A stretch of 5,928 bases of DNA from an uncultured Alkalilimnicola sp. (GTDB taxonomy: Bacteria; Pseudomonadota; Gammaproteobacteria; Nitrococcales; AK92): the NCBI GenBank assembly GCA_937951875.1, contig CALGAN010000074.1:1-5928 (forward strand), read 5' to 3'. The position numbers were made by a program, and so were the translations under genes. Below are positions 1 through 5,798 of this stretch, in pieces. The notes beneath the pieces were generated by a model. That model searched no databases. It worked only from the letters and a program-made list of their open reading frames with translations, and was not told the origin of the DNA. Numbering within the stretch: position 1 is the stretch's first letter; every line of letters begins with the position of its first letter.

Positions 1-84
1 ATCACCACCGAGGCCATGGTGGCCGAGCTGCCGAAGAAGGAAGAGCCGCACAACCACGGCGGCATGGGCGGCATGGATTTCTGA
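1..84 (+). CDS. groEL: GroEL chaperonin, C-terminal end (partial)
   Basis: The window opens in frame inside a chaperonin gene: 27 codons then TGA. The residues begin ITTEAMVAELPKKEE and end HGGMGGMDF. ITTEAMV is the conserved end of the GroEL equatorial domain, and the Gly-Gly-Met tail ending in MDF is the flexible segment that projects into the ring cavity in many proteobacterial GroELs. GroEL is the cytoplasmic 14-mer that, with GroES, folds proteins in an ATP-driven cycle; it is about 545 residues, so roughly 95% of the gene lies upstream of this window. The tail is shorter than in E. coli and contains an unusual PHNH stretch before the GGM repeat. The gene is followed by inverted repeats and a strong terminator, consistent with the last gene of a groES-groEL operon. 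A second, internal groEL piece lies at the far end of the window. Confidence 0.93.
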   Translation: MTTEAMVAELPKKEEPHNHGGMGGMDF

Positions 85-110
85 TCCGGTTGGGCCGGTC
101 GTCAGGGAAC

Positions 111-174
111 CGGACCGCGCCAGCGCGGTCCGATCCCGGCAACGACCCGACATCAAGGCCCCAAGGACGGGGCC
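111..174 (+). other. two GC-rich inverted repeats after groEL
   Basis: Two perfect inverted repeats lie between the groEL stop and its terminator. The first pairs 111-119 (CGGACCGCG) with 124-132 (CGCGGTCCG) around the loop CCAG. The second pairs 157-162 (GGCCCC) with 169-174 (GGGGCC) around a six-base loop. Neither is followed by a T-tract, so they are not terminators themselves. In the transcript they would form stems just ahead of the terminator hairpin and could protect the 3' end of the groEL mRNA, or be a short repetitive extragenic element. The pairing is seen in the sequence; the role is inference. Confidence 0.6.
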
Positions 175-177
175 GGA

Positions 178-202
178 GCCCGGCAGCGATGCCGGGCTTT
201 TT
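178..202 (+). terminator. intrinsic terminator of groEL
   Basis: A perfect 7-bp stem, GCCCGGC (178-184) with GCCGGGC (191-197), encloses the loop AGCGAT and is followed at once by TTTTT (198-202). This is a textbook Rho-independent terminator about 94 bp after the groEL stop. It should end groEL transcription before the insertion sequence, so the transposase would not be read from the strong groEL promoter. Confidence 0.9.
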
Positions 203-300
203 GTTGTGCCCGCGTCGCGGCAATGTCTGACGCGAAGATCAGAACGCACCGATACGAACGTGCGAACACAGGCGCAACACTGAGCAGCCGTCCCCGCACC

Positions 301-304
301 GGAG
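301..304 (+). promoter_or_regulatory. ribosome-binding site deciding the transposase GTG start
   Basis: GGAG at 301-304 sits six bases before the GTG at 311. No ATG lies between the in-frame stop TGA at 281-283 and the conserved part of the protein, so this Shine-Dalgarno match supports GTG 311 as the start codon. Confidence 0.5.
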
Positions 305-310
305 CGCTGC

Positions 311-1843
311 GTGCCGCGCCTCGCCACATCCCGGCGGCAAGCCGCGGGATGCGCGCCACTGCCGTCCGCCCACACCGGTTCGCGGTACGCGCGCCACGCG
401 CCCGAGCGCACGCTGCTGTACGCGTTGGTAGAGGCGCACTACCCGGACTTCATTGTACGGATCGAAGCGGAGGGCCGCTCGCTGCCCGGGTATGTCTGCG
501 AGGCGTTCGATGCCTACCTGCGTTGCGGCGTGCTCGAGCACGGCTTCCTGCGGGTGGTGTGCGAGCACTGCCGTGCAGAGAGGCTGGTGGCCTTCTCCTG
601 CAAGAAGCGCGGGTTCTGCCCGAGTTGCGGCGCGCGACGCATGGCCGAGAGTGCGCGGCACCTGGTCGAGGAGGTGTTCGGCCCGCGGCCTGTGCGGCAA
701 TGGGTGCTGAGCTTTCCGTACCCCTTGCGTTTCCTGTTCGCCAGCAAGCCAGAAGCCATTGGCCCGGTGCTGGGCATCGTGCAGCGCGTGATCGCCGGCT
801 GGTTGGCCGATCAAGCCGGCATCGACCGCGCCAGCGCCCAGTGCGGCGCGGTGATGCTGATCCAGCGCTTCGGCAGCGCGCTGAACCTGAATGTTCACTT
901 CCACATGCTGTGGCTCGACGGCGTGTACGACGCGAACGTCGAGCCCCCGCGGCGCAAGCCGCGCCTGCGCCGCGCCCGTGCCCCCACCTCTGCGCAACTA
1001 ACGGAACTGGCCAACACCATCGCGCACCGGGTGTGTCGGCACCTGACGCGCAAAGGCTGGCTCGAAGGGGAGGGCGAATCGGCCTTCCTGGCAGACAGCG
1101 CTGCAGGCGACGACAGCATGGATAGGCTGCGGATGAGTTCGATCACCTACCGCATCGCCACCGGCCGCGACGCTGGCTGCAAGGTCGTCACGCTGCAAAC
1201 GCTGCCCGGTGACGCAGGCTCGCTGGAGGGCGAAGCCGGCAAGGTCGGCGGCTTCTCACTGCATGCCGGCGTGGCGGCCGAAGCACACGAAAGCCACAAG
1301 CTGGAAAAGCTGTGCCGCTACATCACGCGCCCGGCGATCAGCGAGAAGCGGCTGTCGATAGCGCTCCAGGGCAGGGTGCGTTACCAGCTCAAGACCCCGT
1401 GGCGCAATGGCACCACGCATGTGGAATGGGATCCGGTGGATTTCATCGCCAAGCTGGCGGCGCTGGTCCCGCCACCGCGCGCCCACCTGACCCGCTTCCA
1501 CGGGGTGTTTGCCCCGAACGCCGCCCTGCGCGCACAGTTGACGCCATCGGGGCGCGGCAGGCGGCATGACGCCGCTGTGGAGCCGGCGGACGCAAGCGCG
1601 AACGACGCGCCGCGCAGCTCCGAGGAGAAGCGCCGTTCGATGAGCTGGGCGCAACGCCTCAAGCGGGTCTTTTCCATCGACGTCACCGCCTGCGTCCACT
1701 GCGGTGGCACCGTGCGGATCGTCGCCAGCATCGAGGAACCTGCCGCCATCCGCGCCATCCTTGGCCACTTCGTGAAGCAGGGCGCGCGGGAAGAAGCGCA
1801 CTACAGGCCCGCAGCGCGCGCACCGCCAGTGCAAGCCGCGTGA
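311..1843 (+). CDS. IS91-family HUH transposase (ISCR-like, single catalytic Tyr)
   Basis: This 510-residue protein nicks single-stranded DNA at the element's origin and drives rolling-circle transposition. Residues 84-106 form an N-terminal zinc-binding region with C84-x2-C87, C97 and C103-x2-C106 (Zn_Tnp_IS91 type). The HUH metal-binding motif is H196-F-H198 in NVHFHMLWLDG. The catalytic tyrosine is Y337 in LCRYITRPAISEKRL. Only one Tyr is present in this motif, as in ISCR proteins and unlike the paired tyrosines of IS91 itself. The family block LTRFHGVFAPNA is at 393-405, and a second Cys pair, C461-x2-C464 in VHCGG, lies near the C-terminus with the usual IASIEEP-like continuation. Length is typical of the family or slightly above it. 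The first ~25 residues are poorly conserved in character; GTG 311 is chosen because of an in-frame stop upstream and GGAG at 301. The frame is unbroken and all key residues are present, so the enzyme is probably active. Some relatives are annotated simply as 'transposase' or 'IS91 family transposase'. Confidence 0.92.
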   Translation: MPRLATSRRQAAGCAPLPSAHTGSRYARHAPERTLLYALVEAHYPDFIVRIEAEGRSLPGYVCEAFDAYLRCGVLEHGFLRVVCEHCRAERLVAFSCKKRGFCPSCGARRMAESARHLVEEVFGPRPVRQWVLSFPYPLRFLFASKPEAIGPVLGIVQRVIAGWLADQAGIDRASAQCGAVMLIQRFGSALNLNVHFHMLWLDGVYDANVEPPRRKPRLRRARAPTSAQLTELANTIAHRVCRHLTRKGWLEGEGESAFLADSAAGDDSMDRLRMSSITYRIATGRDAGCKVVTLQTLPGDAGSLEGEAGKVGGFSLHAGVAAEAHESHKLEKLCRYITRPAISEKRLSIALQGRVRYQLKTPWRNGTTHVEWDPVDFIAKLAALVPPPRAHLTRFHGVFAPNAALRAQLTPSGRGRRHDAAVEPADASANDAPRSSEEKRRSMSWAQRLKRVFSIDVTACVHCGGTVRIVASIEEPAAIRAILGHFVKQGAREEAHYRPAARAPPVQAA

Positions 1844-2024
1844 CGATCTGCCGGCTGCACAGCCGACGGCGAAACCGGAATCCGAGCCGATGCGGCCACG
1901 ATCCGCAGGGCGGCGCTCGGCCCGCTGTCGGGAATCAGCGAAGCATGGCTGCTGACAACGCCGCTGCGTGGCCCCGCGATGCCGAAATCCCACTCACAGA
2001 CGTCCGATCCGTGCCCAAAACGGG
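1844..2024 (+). other. noncoding 3' region of the insertion sequence
   Basis: About 180 bp separate the transposase stop from the oriIS repeat. No credible gene is present; short open frames here show no recognisable protein. A 5-bp hairpin (1852-1856 with 1861-1865, loop GCAC) follows the stop by nine bases but has no T-tract. ISCR elements typically keep a spacer of roughly 200 bp between the transposase gene and oriIS, which fits. Confidence 0.6.
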
Positions 2025-2088
2025 GCTTGCGCGACCGCCGCCTATCCAGCAGAATACCCGAAAAGGGCGTTTGAACTTCCTATACGCC
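2025..2088 (+). repeat. oriIS end, copy 1 (64-bp perfect direct repeat)
   Basis: This 64-bp block recurs without a mismatch at 2438-2501, 413 bp further on. It ends with the oriIS-like motif GCGTTTGAACTTCCTATACG (2067-2086), preceded by a small hairpin CCC-GAAAA-GGG (2057-2067). In IS91/ISCR elements oriIS is where the transposase nicks to start rolling-circle transfer, and it lies 3' of the transposase gene, as here. This copy is contiguous with the transposase region and is therefore the element's own end. The motif assignment rests on recalled ISCR oriIS sequences; the repeat itself is directly visible. Confidence 0.85.
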
Positions 2089-2225
2089 GCAGCCTGGTTG
2101 GCGTAGACCGTGACGATCTTCTTGTCCAGGGCCTCGGCAAGGCCCTGGATGAACTCTGGGACGTCCTGGACCCGCTCGTTGTCATCGGGGTAGGGCAGCC
2201 CCTGCGGAGTCTGGTGGATAGCCAT
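2089..2225 (-). pseudogene. phage tail-region gene, 5' fragment (truncated by IS end)
   Basis: Read on the minus strand, ATG at 2225 starts a protein beginning MAIHQTPQGLPYPDDNERV and continuing with QDVPEFIQGLAEALDKKI up to about residue 45. The phage-derived sequence stops at the oriIS boundary at 2088/2089. The frame runs on through the repeat and the insertion-sequence tail to a stop at 1935, giving a meaningless 96-residue fusion. The start lies three bases after the stop of the collagen-like gene, so the two were consecutive genes of one operon. The sequence resembles the N-termini of small proteins next to minor tail genes in actinobacterial phages, but I cannot name the family. Only the first quarter or so of a gene seems to be present, so it is non-functional here. 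Confidence 0.6.
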
Positions 2226-2228
2226 CGG

Positions 2229-2437
2229 TTACGCCTCCAGGTCAGCGAACGTCGTACCGGATCCAAGTGTCCCAGCAGGACCCGCTGGGCCCTGCGGACC
2301 AGTGGGTCCAGGAGGACCTTGGGGACCCTGAGGACCGGTAGGCCCACGCTCACCCGCTCCGATGCGGGAGATCCAAATGCGACCGGAGTAGCTCAGCGTG
2401 GCTCCCTCGGTCTGGAAGATACGGATCTGCAGATTCT
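2229..2437 (-). pseudogene. phage minor tail protein, C-terminal fragment with collagen-like tract
   Basis: The minus strand encodes the last ~69 residues of a protein ending TTFADLEA and a TAA stop. It begins after the repeat junction with NLQIRIFQTEGATLSYSGRI, then has ten consecutive Gly-X-Y triplets (GER GPT GPQ GPQ GPP GPT GPQ GPA GPA GTL), and then a short tail. Collagen-like tracts near the C-terminus of a beta-rich domain are common in phage tail-fibre and minor tail proteins, where they form trimeric stalks. The 5' part of the gene is missing because the second oriIS copy abuts it at 2437/2438. By eye the base composition is less GC-rich than the flanking bacterial genes, consistent with foreign origin. 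It could alternatively be from a prophage-like tailocin. Confidence 0.7.
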
Positions 2438-2501
2438 GCTTGCGCGACCGCCGCCTATCCAGCAGAATACCCGAAAAGGGCGTTTGAACTTCCTATACGC
2501 C
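2438..2501 (+). repeat. oriIS end, copy 2 (isolated 64-bp direct repeat)
   Basis: This is identical to 2025-2088 across all 64 positions, including the motif GCGTTTGAACTTCCTATACG at 2480-2499 and the small CCC/GGG hairpin. Unlike copy 1 it has no transposase or other insertion-sequence DNA on its left: the sequence changes directly to phage DNA at 2437. It ends eight bases before the start codon of the glycosyltransferase gene. It may be the remnant of another insertion-sequence copy, an origin-only derivative, or the mark of a recombination or misassembly event. Confidence 0.85.
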
Positions 2502-2509
2502 CCTTCGCC

Positions 2510-3295
2510 ATGAGCGCACCGCCTGCTTTCCCCGACCTGATCGAGCAGCACCACCAACGGGACGTGTCCGTGCTGATCCCAGCCAAGGACGAGGCGGGCA
2601 ACGTCGGCGCCCTGGTGGCCGAGATCGACGCCGCGCTGCGGTCCGTGTGCCGCTACGAGATCGTGCTCGTGGACGACGGCAGCAGCGACGGTACCGCCGA
2701 GGTGTTTATGCAGCGCTGCCGCGAGCTCGGGGCGCCGGCGCAGCTGCTGCGTCACGCGCGCAGCTGCGGCCAGAGCACGGCGCTGATGACCGCGGCACGC
2801 CATGCGCGAGGGCGCTACCTGGTCACCATCGACGGCGACGGCCAGAACGACCCGGCTGACATTCCCGCGCTGCTGGCCGAAGCCGAGCGTCTGGCGCGCG
2901 AGGCGCGTGACTTCTGCGTCGCGGGCTTTCGCCACAAGCGGCGTGACACGGCGTGGAAGCGCGTGCAGTCCAAGGTGGCCAACGCCGTGCGGCGACGCAT
3001 CCTCGACGACGGCGTGCCCGACACGGGCTGCGGCCTCAAGCTCATTCCGCGGCGCACCTGGCTGCTGCTGCCGTACTTCGACCACATGCACCGCTACATC
3101 CCGGCGCTGGTGCTGCGCCTGGGCGGCCGCGTGGCCGTGGTGCCCGTCAACCACCGCCACCGCCAGGCGGGGGTGTCCAAGTACACCGCGTGGAACCGCC
3201 TGTGGGTGGGCATCGCCGACATGATGGGCGTGCGCTGGCTGATCAAGCGCAGCAAGCAGCCCGTGCTGGAGCGCGCCGAGAGCACGCTGGCATGA
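2510..3295 (+). CDS. GT2 glycosyltransferase, DPM1/ArnC-like (polyprenyl-phosphate sugar synthase)
   Basis: This 261-residue GT-A fold enzyme belongs to the dolichol-phosphate-mannosyltransferase-like branch of family GT2, which moves a sugar from a nucleotide donor onto a polyprenyl phosphate at the inner face of the cytoplasmic membrane. Visible motifs are VSVLIPAKDEAGN (19-31), the nucleotide-binding VDDGSSD (54-60), the metal-binding D-G-D with GQND (108-114), DTGCGLKLIPR (171-181), HMHRYIPAL (192-200) and the QAGVSKYT signature (219-226). No transmembrane helices follow the catalytic domain, so it resembles soluble or peripheral DPM1-type enzymes more than ArnC or GtrB, which have C-terminal helices. 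Its stop overlaps the next start (ATGA). The start ATG is only eight bases from the oriIS repeat and has no Shine-Dalgarno sequence, so its native leader appears to have been replaced. The sugar donor cannot be read from the sequence. Confidence 0.88.
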   Translation: MSAPPAFPDLIEQHHQRDVSVLIPAKDEAGNVGALVAEIDAALRSVCRYEIVLVDDGSSDGTAEVFMQRCRELGAPAQLLRHARSCGQSTALMTAARHARGRYLVTIDGDGQNDPADIPALLAEAERLAREARDFCVAGFRHKRRDTAWKRVQSKVANAVRRRILDDGVPDTGCGLKLIPRRTWLLLPYFDHMHRYIPALVLRLGGRVAVVPVNHRHRQAGVSKYTAWNRLWVGIADMMGVRWLIKRSKQPVLERAESTLA

Positions 3296-3993
3296 GCGCG
3301 GACGCGACCAAGTTGCTGGTCAAGCCCCTGGTGCTGACCGCGCTGCTGACCGTGGTCTTCGTGGCCCTGCACGCGGGCTGGCTGGGCGGGGTGACCGAGG
3401 AGGAACTGCTGCGCGATCTCTTCAGCCGGTACCACGGCATGGCCTGGCCGGTGTTCGTGCTGGGCGGCATCGTCTACACCGCGCTGGGAGCGCCGCGCCA
3501 GGTGCTGGCCTTTGCCTGCGGCTACCTGCTGGGTGGCTGGTGGGGAGGGGTGCTGGCCACCGTGTTGACGGCGCTCGGGGCGCTGCTCACGATCGCCGTG
3601 GTGCGCCTGGTGGGCACGGCCTGGCTGGACGAGCGCCACGTGCGGCACGTCGCGCGCGTGCAGCGCGTGCTGGGCCGCGACACCTGGCTGTGGATCTGCG
3701 TCATCCGCCTCATGCCGGTGGGCTCGAACCTGCTGACCAACATGGCCGCGGCCCTGGCAGGGCTCGATCTGCGCGCGGTGCTGCTGGGCAGCCTGGCGGG
3801 CTACCTGCCGCAATCGCTGCTGTTCGCCTATGCCGGGCGCGGCGTTGCGCTGCAGGACCACGTCAAGCTGTGGATTAGCCTGGGCCTGCTGGTGGCCTCC
3901 AGCATCCTGGCCTGGTGGCTGTATCACCACGGCTTCAAGCAACGGCTGGCGCAGCTGAAGGAGGGGGGCGATGGCAACGACGACGACGCCTGA
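3292..3993 (+). CDS. TVP38/TMEM64 (VTT-domain, DedA-superfamily) membrane protein
   Basis: This 233-residue inner-membrane protein has hydrophobic segments near 10-30, 52-70, 72-105, 131-147, 160-182 and 192-211. The VTT (SNARE-associated) signature is recognisable as TALGAPRQVLAFACGYLLGG (63-82), with the glycine-rich re-entrant stretch following, and a second half with VIRLMPVGSNLLTNMAAA (137-154) carrying the family Arg-x-x-Pro. The C-terminus is charged and acidic (GGDGNDDDA). The start at 3292 gives an ATGA overlap with the GT2 stop, so translation is probably coupled; no good ribosome-binding site is close. The related DedA proteins have been shown to transport undecaprenyl phosphate across the membrane, so a lipid-carrier role between a GT2 and an ArnT-like enzyme is plausible, but that is inference. 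It overlaps the next gene by 23 bp. Confidence 0.85.
   Translation: MSADATKLLVKPLVLTALLTVVFVALHAGWLGGVTEEELLRDLFSRYHGMAWPVFVLGGIVYTALGAPRQVLAFACGYLLGGWWGGVLATVLTALGALLTIAVVRLVGTAWLDERHVRHVARVQRVLGRDTWLWICVIRLMPVGSNLLTNMAAALAGLDLRAVLLGSLAGYLPQSLLFAYAGRGVALQDHVKLWISLGLLVASSILAWWLYHHGFKQRLAQLKEGGDGNDDDA
3958..3964 (+). promoter_or_regulatory. strong Shine-Dalgarno site for the ArnT-like gene
   Basis: AAGGAGG lies at 3958-3964, six bases before ATG 3971 and inside the coding sequence of the upstream membrane protein. It fixes the start of the third operon gene and contrasts with the other genes of the operon, which lack a clear site of their own. Confidence 0.8.
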
Positions 3994-5722
3994 GCGGCCG
4001 GCCGACGCGGGCCTGCGCACCGCGTGGCTGTGGGGCCTGCTGGTGCTGGTGGTGCTGGCCGGCATCGGCCTGCGCGGCCCCTGGCCGGCCGACGAGCCGC
4101 GCTTTGCCCAGATCGCGCGCGAGATGGTCGAGTCCGGGCAGTGGCTCATCCCCCTACGCGGCGGCGAGCCCTACCCCGACAAGCCACCCGTGTTCATGTG
4201 GCTAGTGGCGCTGGCCTACCTGATCACGGGCCAGCTCAAGGTGGCCTTCCTGGTGCCCAGCGCGCTGGCCGGCCTGGGCACGGCGTGGCTGGTGTACGAC
4301 CTGGGGCGGCGCTTGTGGGACGACGCCGTGGCGCGCACCGCGCTGCTGCTGCTGGCCATCACGCCGCAGTTCCTGCTGCAGGCCAAGGCGGCGCAGATCG
4401 ACGCACTGGTGTGCTTCTGGATCACGCTGGGCTGCTACGGCCTGCTGCGTCATCACCTGCTGGGTCCGGCTTGGGGCTGGTACCTGGCGGCCTTCGCCGC
4501 CATGGCGCTGGGCATCATGAGCAAGGGCGTGGGCTTCCTGCCCGTGCTGCTGCTCATCCCGCTGGCGGTCTGGGGGGCTCCGGCGCGCGTGACACCCCCG
4601 GCGCAGGGGCCCGTGTGGGGCTGGCGCAGCTGGCTGGGGCCGCTGGTGCTGCTGGCCGTGCTGGTGCTGTGGCTGGGGCCCATGCTGTGGCAGGTGGCCG
4701 CCTCGGGCAGCGAGGAGTTGCGCACCTACCGCGACAACATCCTGCTGCGCCAGACCGCGGTCCGCTATGCCAAGCCCTGGGGCCACATCCAGCCCTGGCA
4801 CTACTTCTTCACCCAGGCCATTCCCACCGTGTGGCTGCCGCTGGCGCTGCTGCTGCTCACGCAGTGGCGCCGCCTGGCGCGCGTGCTGCGCGAGGACGCC
4901 CGCGTGCGCGTGCTGCTGGCCTGGGTGGCCATGGTGCTGCTGTTCTTCTCGCTGAGCCGTGGCAAGCGCGAGGTCTACATCCTGCCCGCGCTGCCCATGC
5001 TGGCGCTGGTGGCCGCGGTGGTGTGGCAGCGCGCGCAGGCCGAGCAGGGCACGCGCCTGAGCGCGGCGGTGCTGCGCGCCGTGGCCGTGTTGCTCGCGGT
5101 CGCGGTGCTGGTGCTGGGCGCGCTGGCGAGCTGGCGCCCCGAGCTGCTGGGCCCCAAGGCGGGCGAGTACGCCGAGGAGGTGGCCGACCTGGCGCGGCCC
5201 GTGCTGGTGCTGGGGCTGGCCGGCTTGGCCGCGCTGGCGCTGGCGTGGACGCGCCCGGTGCTCGAGCAGCTGGCGGCGCTGGGGCTCACGGCCTGGTTGG
5301 TGGTGGCGTGCTGGATCTGGCCCGTGCTGGACCCGCATCGCACGCCGCGCGCCGCGATGGCCGCGCTCGAGCAAATGTTGCCGCCTTCTACCGAGGTGGG
5401 GCTGGTCGACTTCAAGGAACAGTTCCTGCTCTACGCCCAGCGCCCCCTGATCCACTTCAGCTACCTGGCGCCGATCGCGGAGCAGGAGCGCAACGCCTGG
5501 CGCTGGATGCACGAGCAGCCCGGCCAGCGCGTGCTGCTGCTGCCGCACGACGACGCGCTGCAGTGCTTCGACCTGGCGCAGGCGCGCCTGCTGGCGGCTG
5601 ACCTGCACCGGCGCGACTGGGTGCTGCTGGATGCGGCCGCGATGCGCCCCGCGTGCGAGGCGCCCGAACGCGTGCGCCGCTACCGCTGGCAACCGCGGCG
5701 CATGGACATCGTTGCCCCATGA
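3971..5722 (+). CDS. ArnT-like GT83/PMT_2 integral-membrane glycosyltransferase
   Basis: This 583-residue GT-C enzyme is expected to use a polyprenyl-phosphate-linked sugar on the periplasmic side of the inner membrane, as ArnT does when adding aminoarabinose to lipid A. The N-terminal half carries the first-loop catalytic region ADEPRFAQIAREMVESGQW (40-58, with D41-E42), the PDKPP motif (69-73) equivalent to ArnT's EKP, D144 in AAQIDAL, and SKG (184-186). FSLSRGKREVYILPALP (326-342) matches the ArnT pattern S-x-x-K-x-x-x-Y-x-L-P-x-x-P. About twelve or more hydrophobic helices span residues 17-452, followed by a ~130-residue soluble C-terminal domain, slightly longer than E. coli ArnT (550) overall. 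It starts at ATG 3971 with a strong ribosome-binding site and ends in an ATGA overlap with the epimerase. Nothing in the sequence identifies the sugar; some relatives glycosylate other lipids or are merely annotated 'glycosyltransferase family 39'. Confidence 0.88.
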   Translation: MATTTTPERPADAGLRTAWLWGLLVLVVLAGIGLRGPWPADEPRFAQIAREMVESGQWLIPLRGGEPYPDKPPVFMWLVALAYLITGQLKVAFLVPSALAGLGTAWLVYDLGRRLWDDAVARTALLLLAITPQFLLQAKAAQIDALVCFWITLGCYGLLRHHLLGPAWGWYLAAFAAMALGIMSKGVGFLPVLLLIPLAVWGAPARVTPPAQGPVWGWRSWLGPLVLLAVLVLWLGPMLWQVAASGSEELRTYRDNILLRQTAVRYAKPWGHIQPWHYFFTQAIPTVWLPLALLLLTQWRRLARVLREDARVRVLLAWVAMVLLFFSLSRGKREVYILPALPMLALVAAVVWQRAQAEQGTRLSAAVLRAVAVLLAVAVLVLGALASWRPELLGPKAGEYAEEVADLARPVLVLGLAGLAALALAWTRPVLEQLAALGLTAWLVVACWIWPVLDPHRTPRAAMAALEQMLPPSTEVGLVDFKEQFLLYAQRPLIHFSYLAPIAEQERNAWRWMHEQPGQRVLLLPHDDALQCFDLAQARLLAADLHRRDWVLLDAAAMRPACEAPERVRRYRWQPRRMDIVAP

Positions 5723-5798
5723 TCCCCACACCCGAAGAAACCCTGTTCCCCCGCCGCGTGCTGGTCACCGGTGCCGCCGGCTTCATCGGCTTTCCCAT
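5719..5798 (+). pseudogene. NAD-dependent epimerase/dehydratase, N-terminal fragment
   Basis: The ATG overlaps the stop of the ArnT-like gene (ATGA), marking it as the fourth operon gene. The first ~26 residues are MIPTPEETLFPRRVLVTGAA continuing GFIGFP, with the Rossmann nucleotide-binding motif G-A-A-G-F-I-G of extended short-chain dehydrogenases such as GalE or UDP-sugar epimerases and dehydratases. Right after this motif the sequence switches to groEL in a different frame; the open frame then runs on only to TGA at 5872-5874, giving a 51-residue hybrid. The full enzyme (about 300-340 residues) would be expected to make the sugar nucleotide used by the pathway. Whether the gene is truly broken or only misjoined in this sequence cannot be told here. 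The exact junction lies around 5790-5802. Confidence 0.75.

Larger units (their letters stand above)
204..2088 (+). mobile_element. IS91/ISCR-type rolling-circle insertion sequence
   Basis: The element is defined by its HUH transposase gene and by an origin end downstream of it. The right boundary (about 2086-2088) is supported by the 20-base motif GCGTTTGAACTTCCTATACG at 2067-2086, which closely matches oriIS ends reported for ISCR elements, and by the divergence of the two repeat copies after 2088. The left boundary (terIS) cannot be fixed. It lies somewhere between the groEL terminator and the transposase start (about 203-310), and 204 is a nominal value. I saw no terminal inverted repeats and no target duplication, as expected for this family, which moves by rolling-circle transfer from oriIS to terIS and can carry along neighbouring DNA when terIS is missed. 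IS91 prefers tetranucleotide targets next to oriIS; no clear match to GTTC or CTTG sits at this junction. Confidence 0.82.

Noticed and set aside
223..1125. Plus-strand ATG open frame of 300 codons overlapping the transposase start
   Set aside because: It is Arg/Ala-rich without motifs, while the GTG-started frame carries all IS91 transposase signatures.
1852..1865. Hairpin after the transposase stop as a terminator
   Set aside because: The stem is only 5 bp and no T-tract follows, so it is not a convincing Rho-independent terminator.
1256..1993. Minus-strand open frame (245 codons) opposite the transposase C-terminus
   Set aside because: No recognisable protein; shadow of the real gene.
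2071..2085. Similarity of GAACTTCCTATAC to a half-site of the yeast FRT recombination target
   Set aside because: One base differs from the FRT arm (GAAGTTCCTATAC), there is no second arm or spacer, and the motif is fully explained as an ISCR-type oriIS end.
2025..2501. Possible CRISPR array from the direct repeats
   Set aside because: Only two copies, 64 bp long and 349 bp apart, with the interval encoding phage protein; the repeats are insertion-sequence ends.
3094..4149. Minus-strand open frame (351 codons) across the GT2/VTT boundary
   Set aside because: It crosses two well-supported genes and its translation is Gln/Arg/His-rich without motifs.
4024..5601. Second plus-strand open frame (525 codons) inside the ArnT-like gene
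   Set aside because: Low-complexity Ala/Gly/Arg translation with no recognisable family; a frame shadow.
4202..5731. Long minus-strand open frame (509 codons) opposite the ArnT-like gene
   Set aside because: It is rich in Gln, His, Arg and Ala with no domain, the usual shadow of a GC-rich coding strand; the plus frame has clear ArnT motifs.
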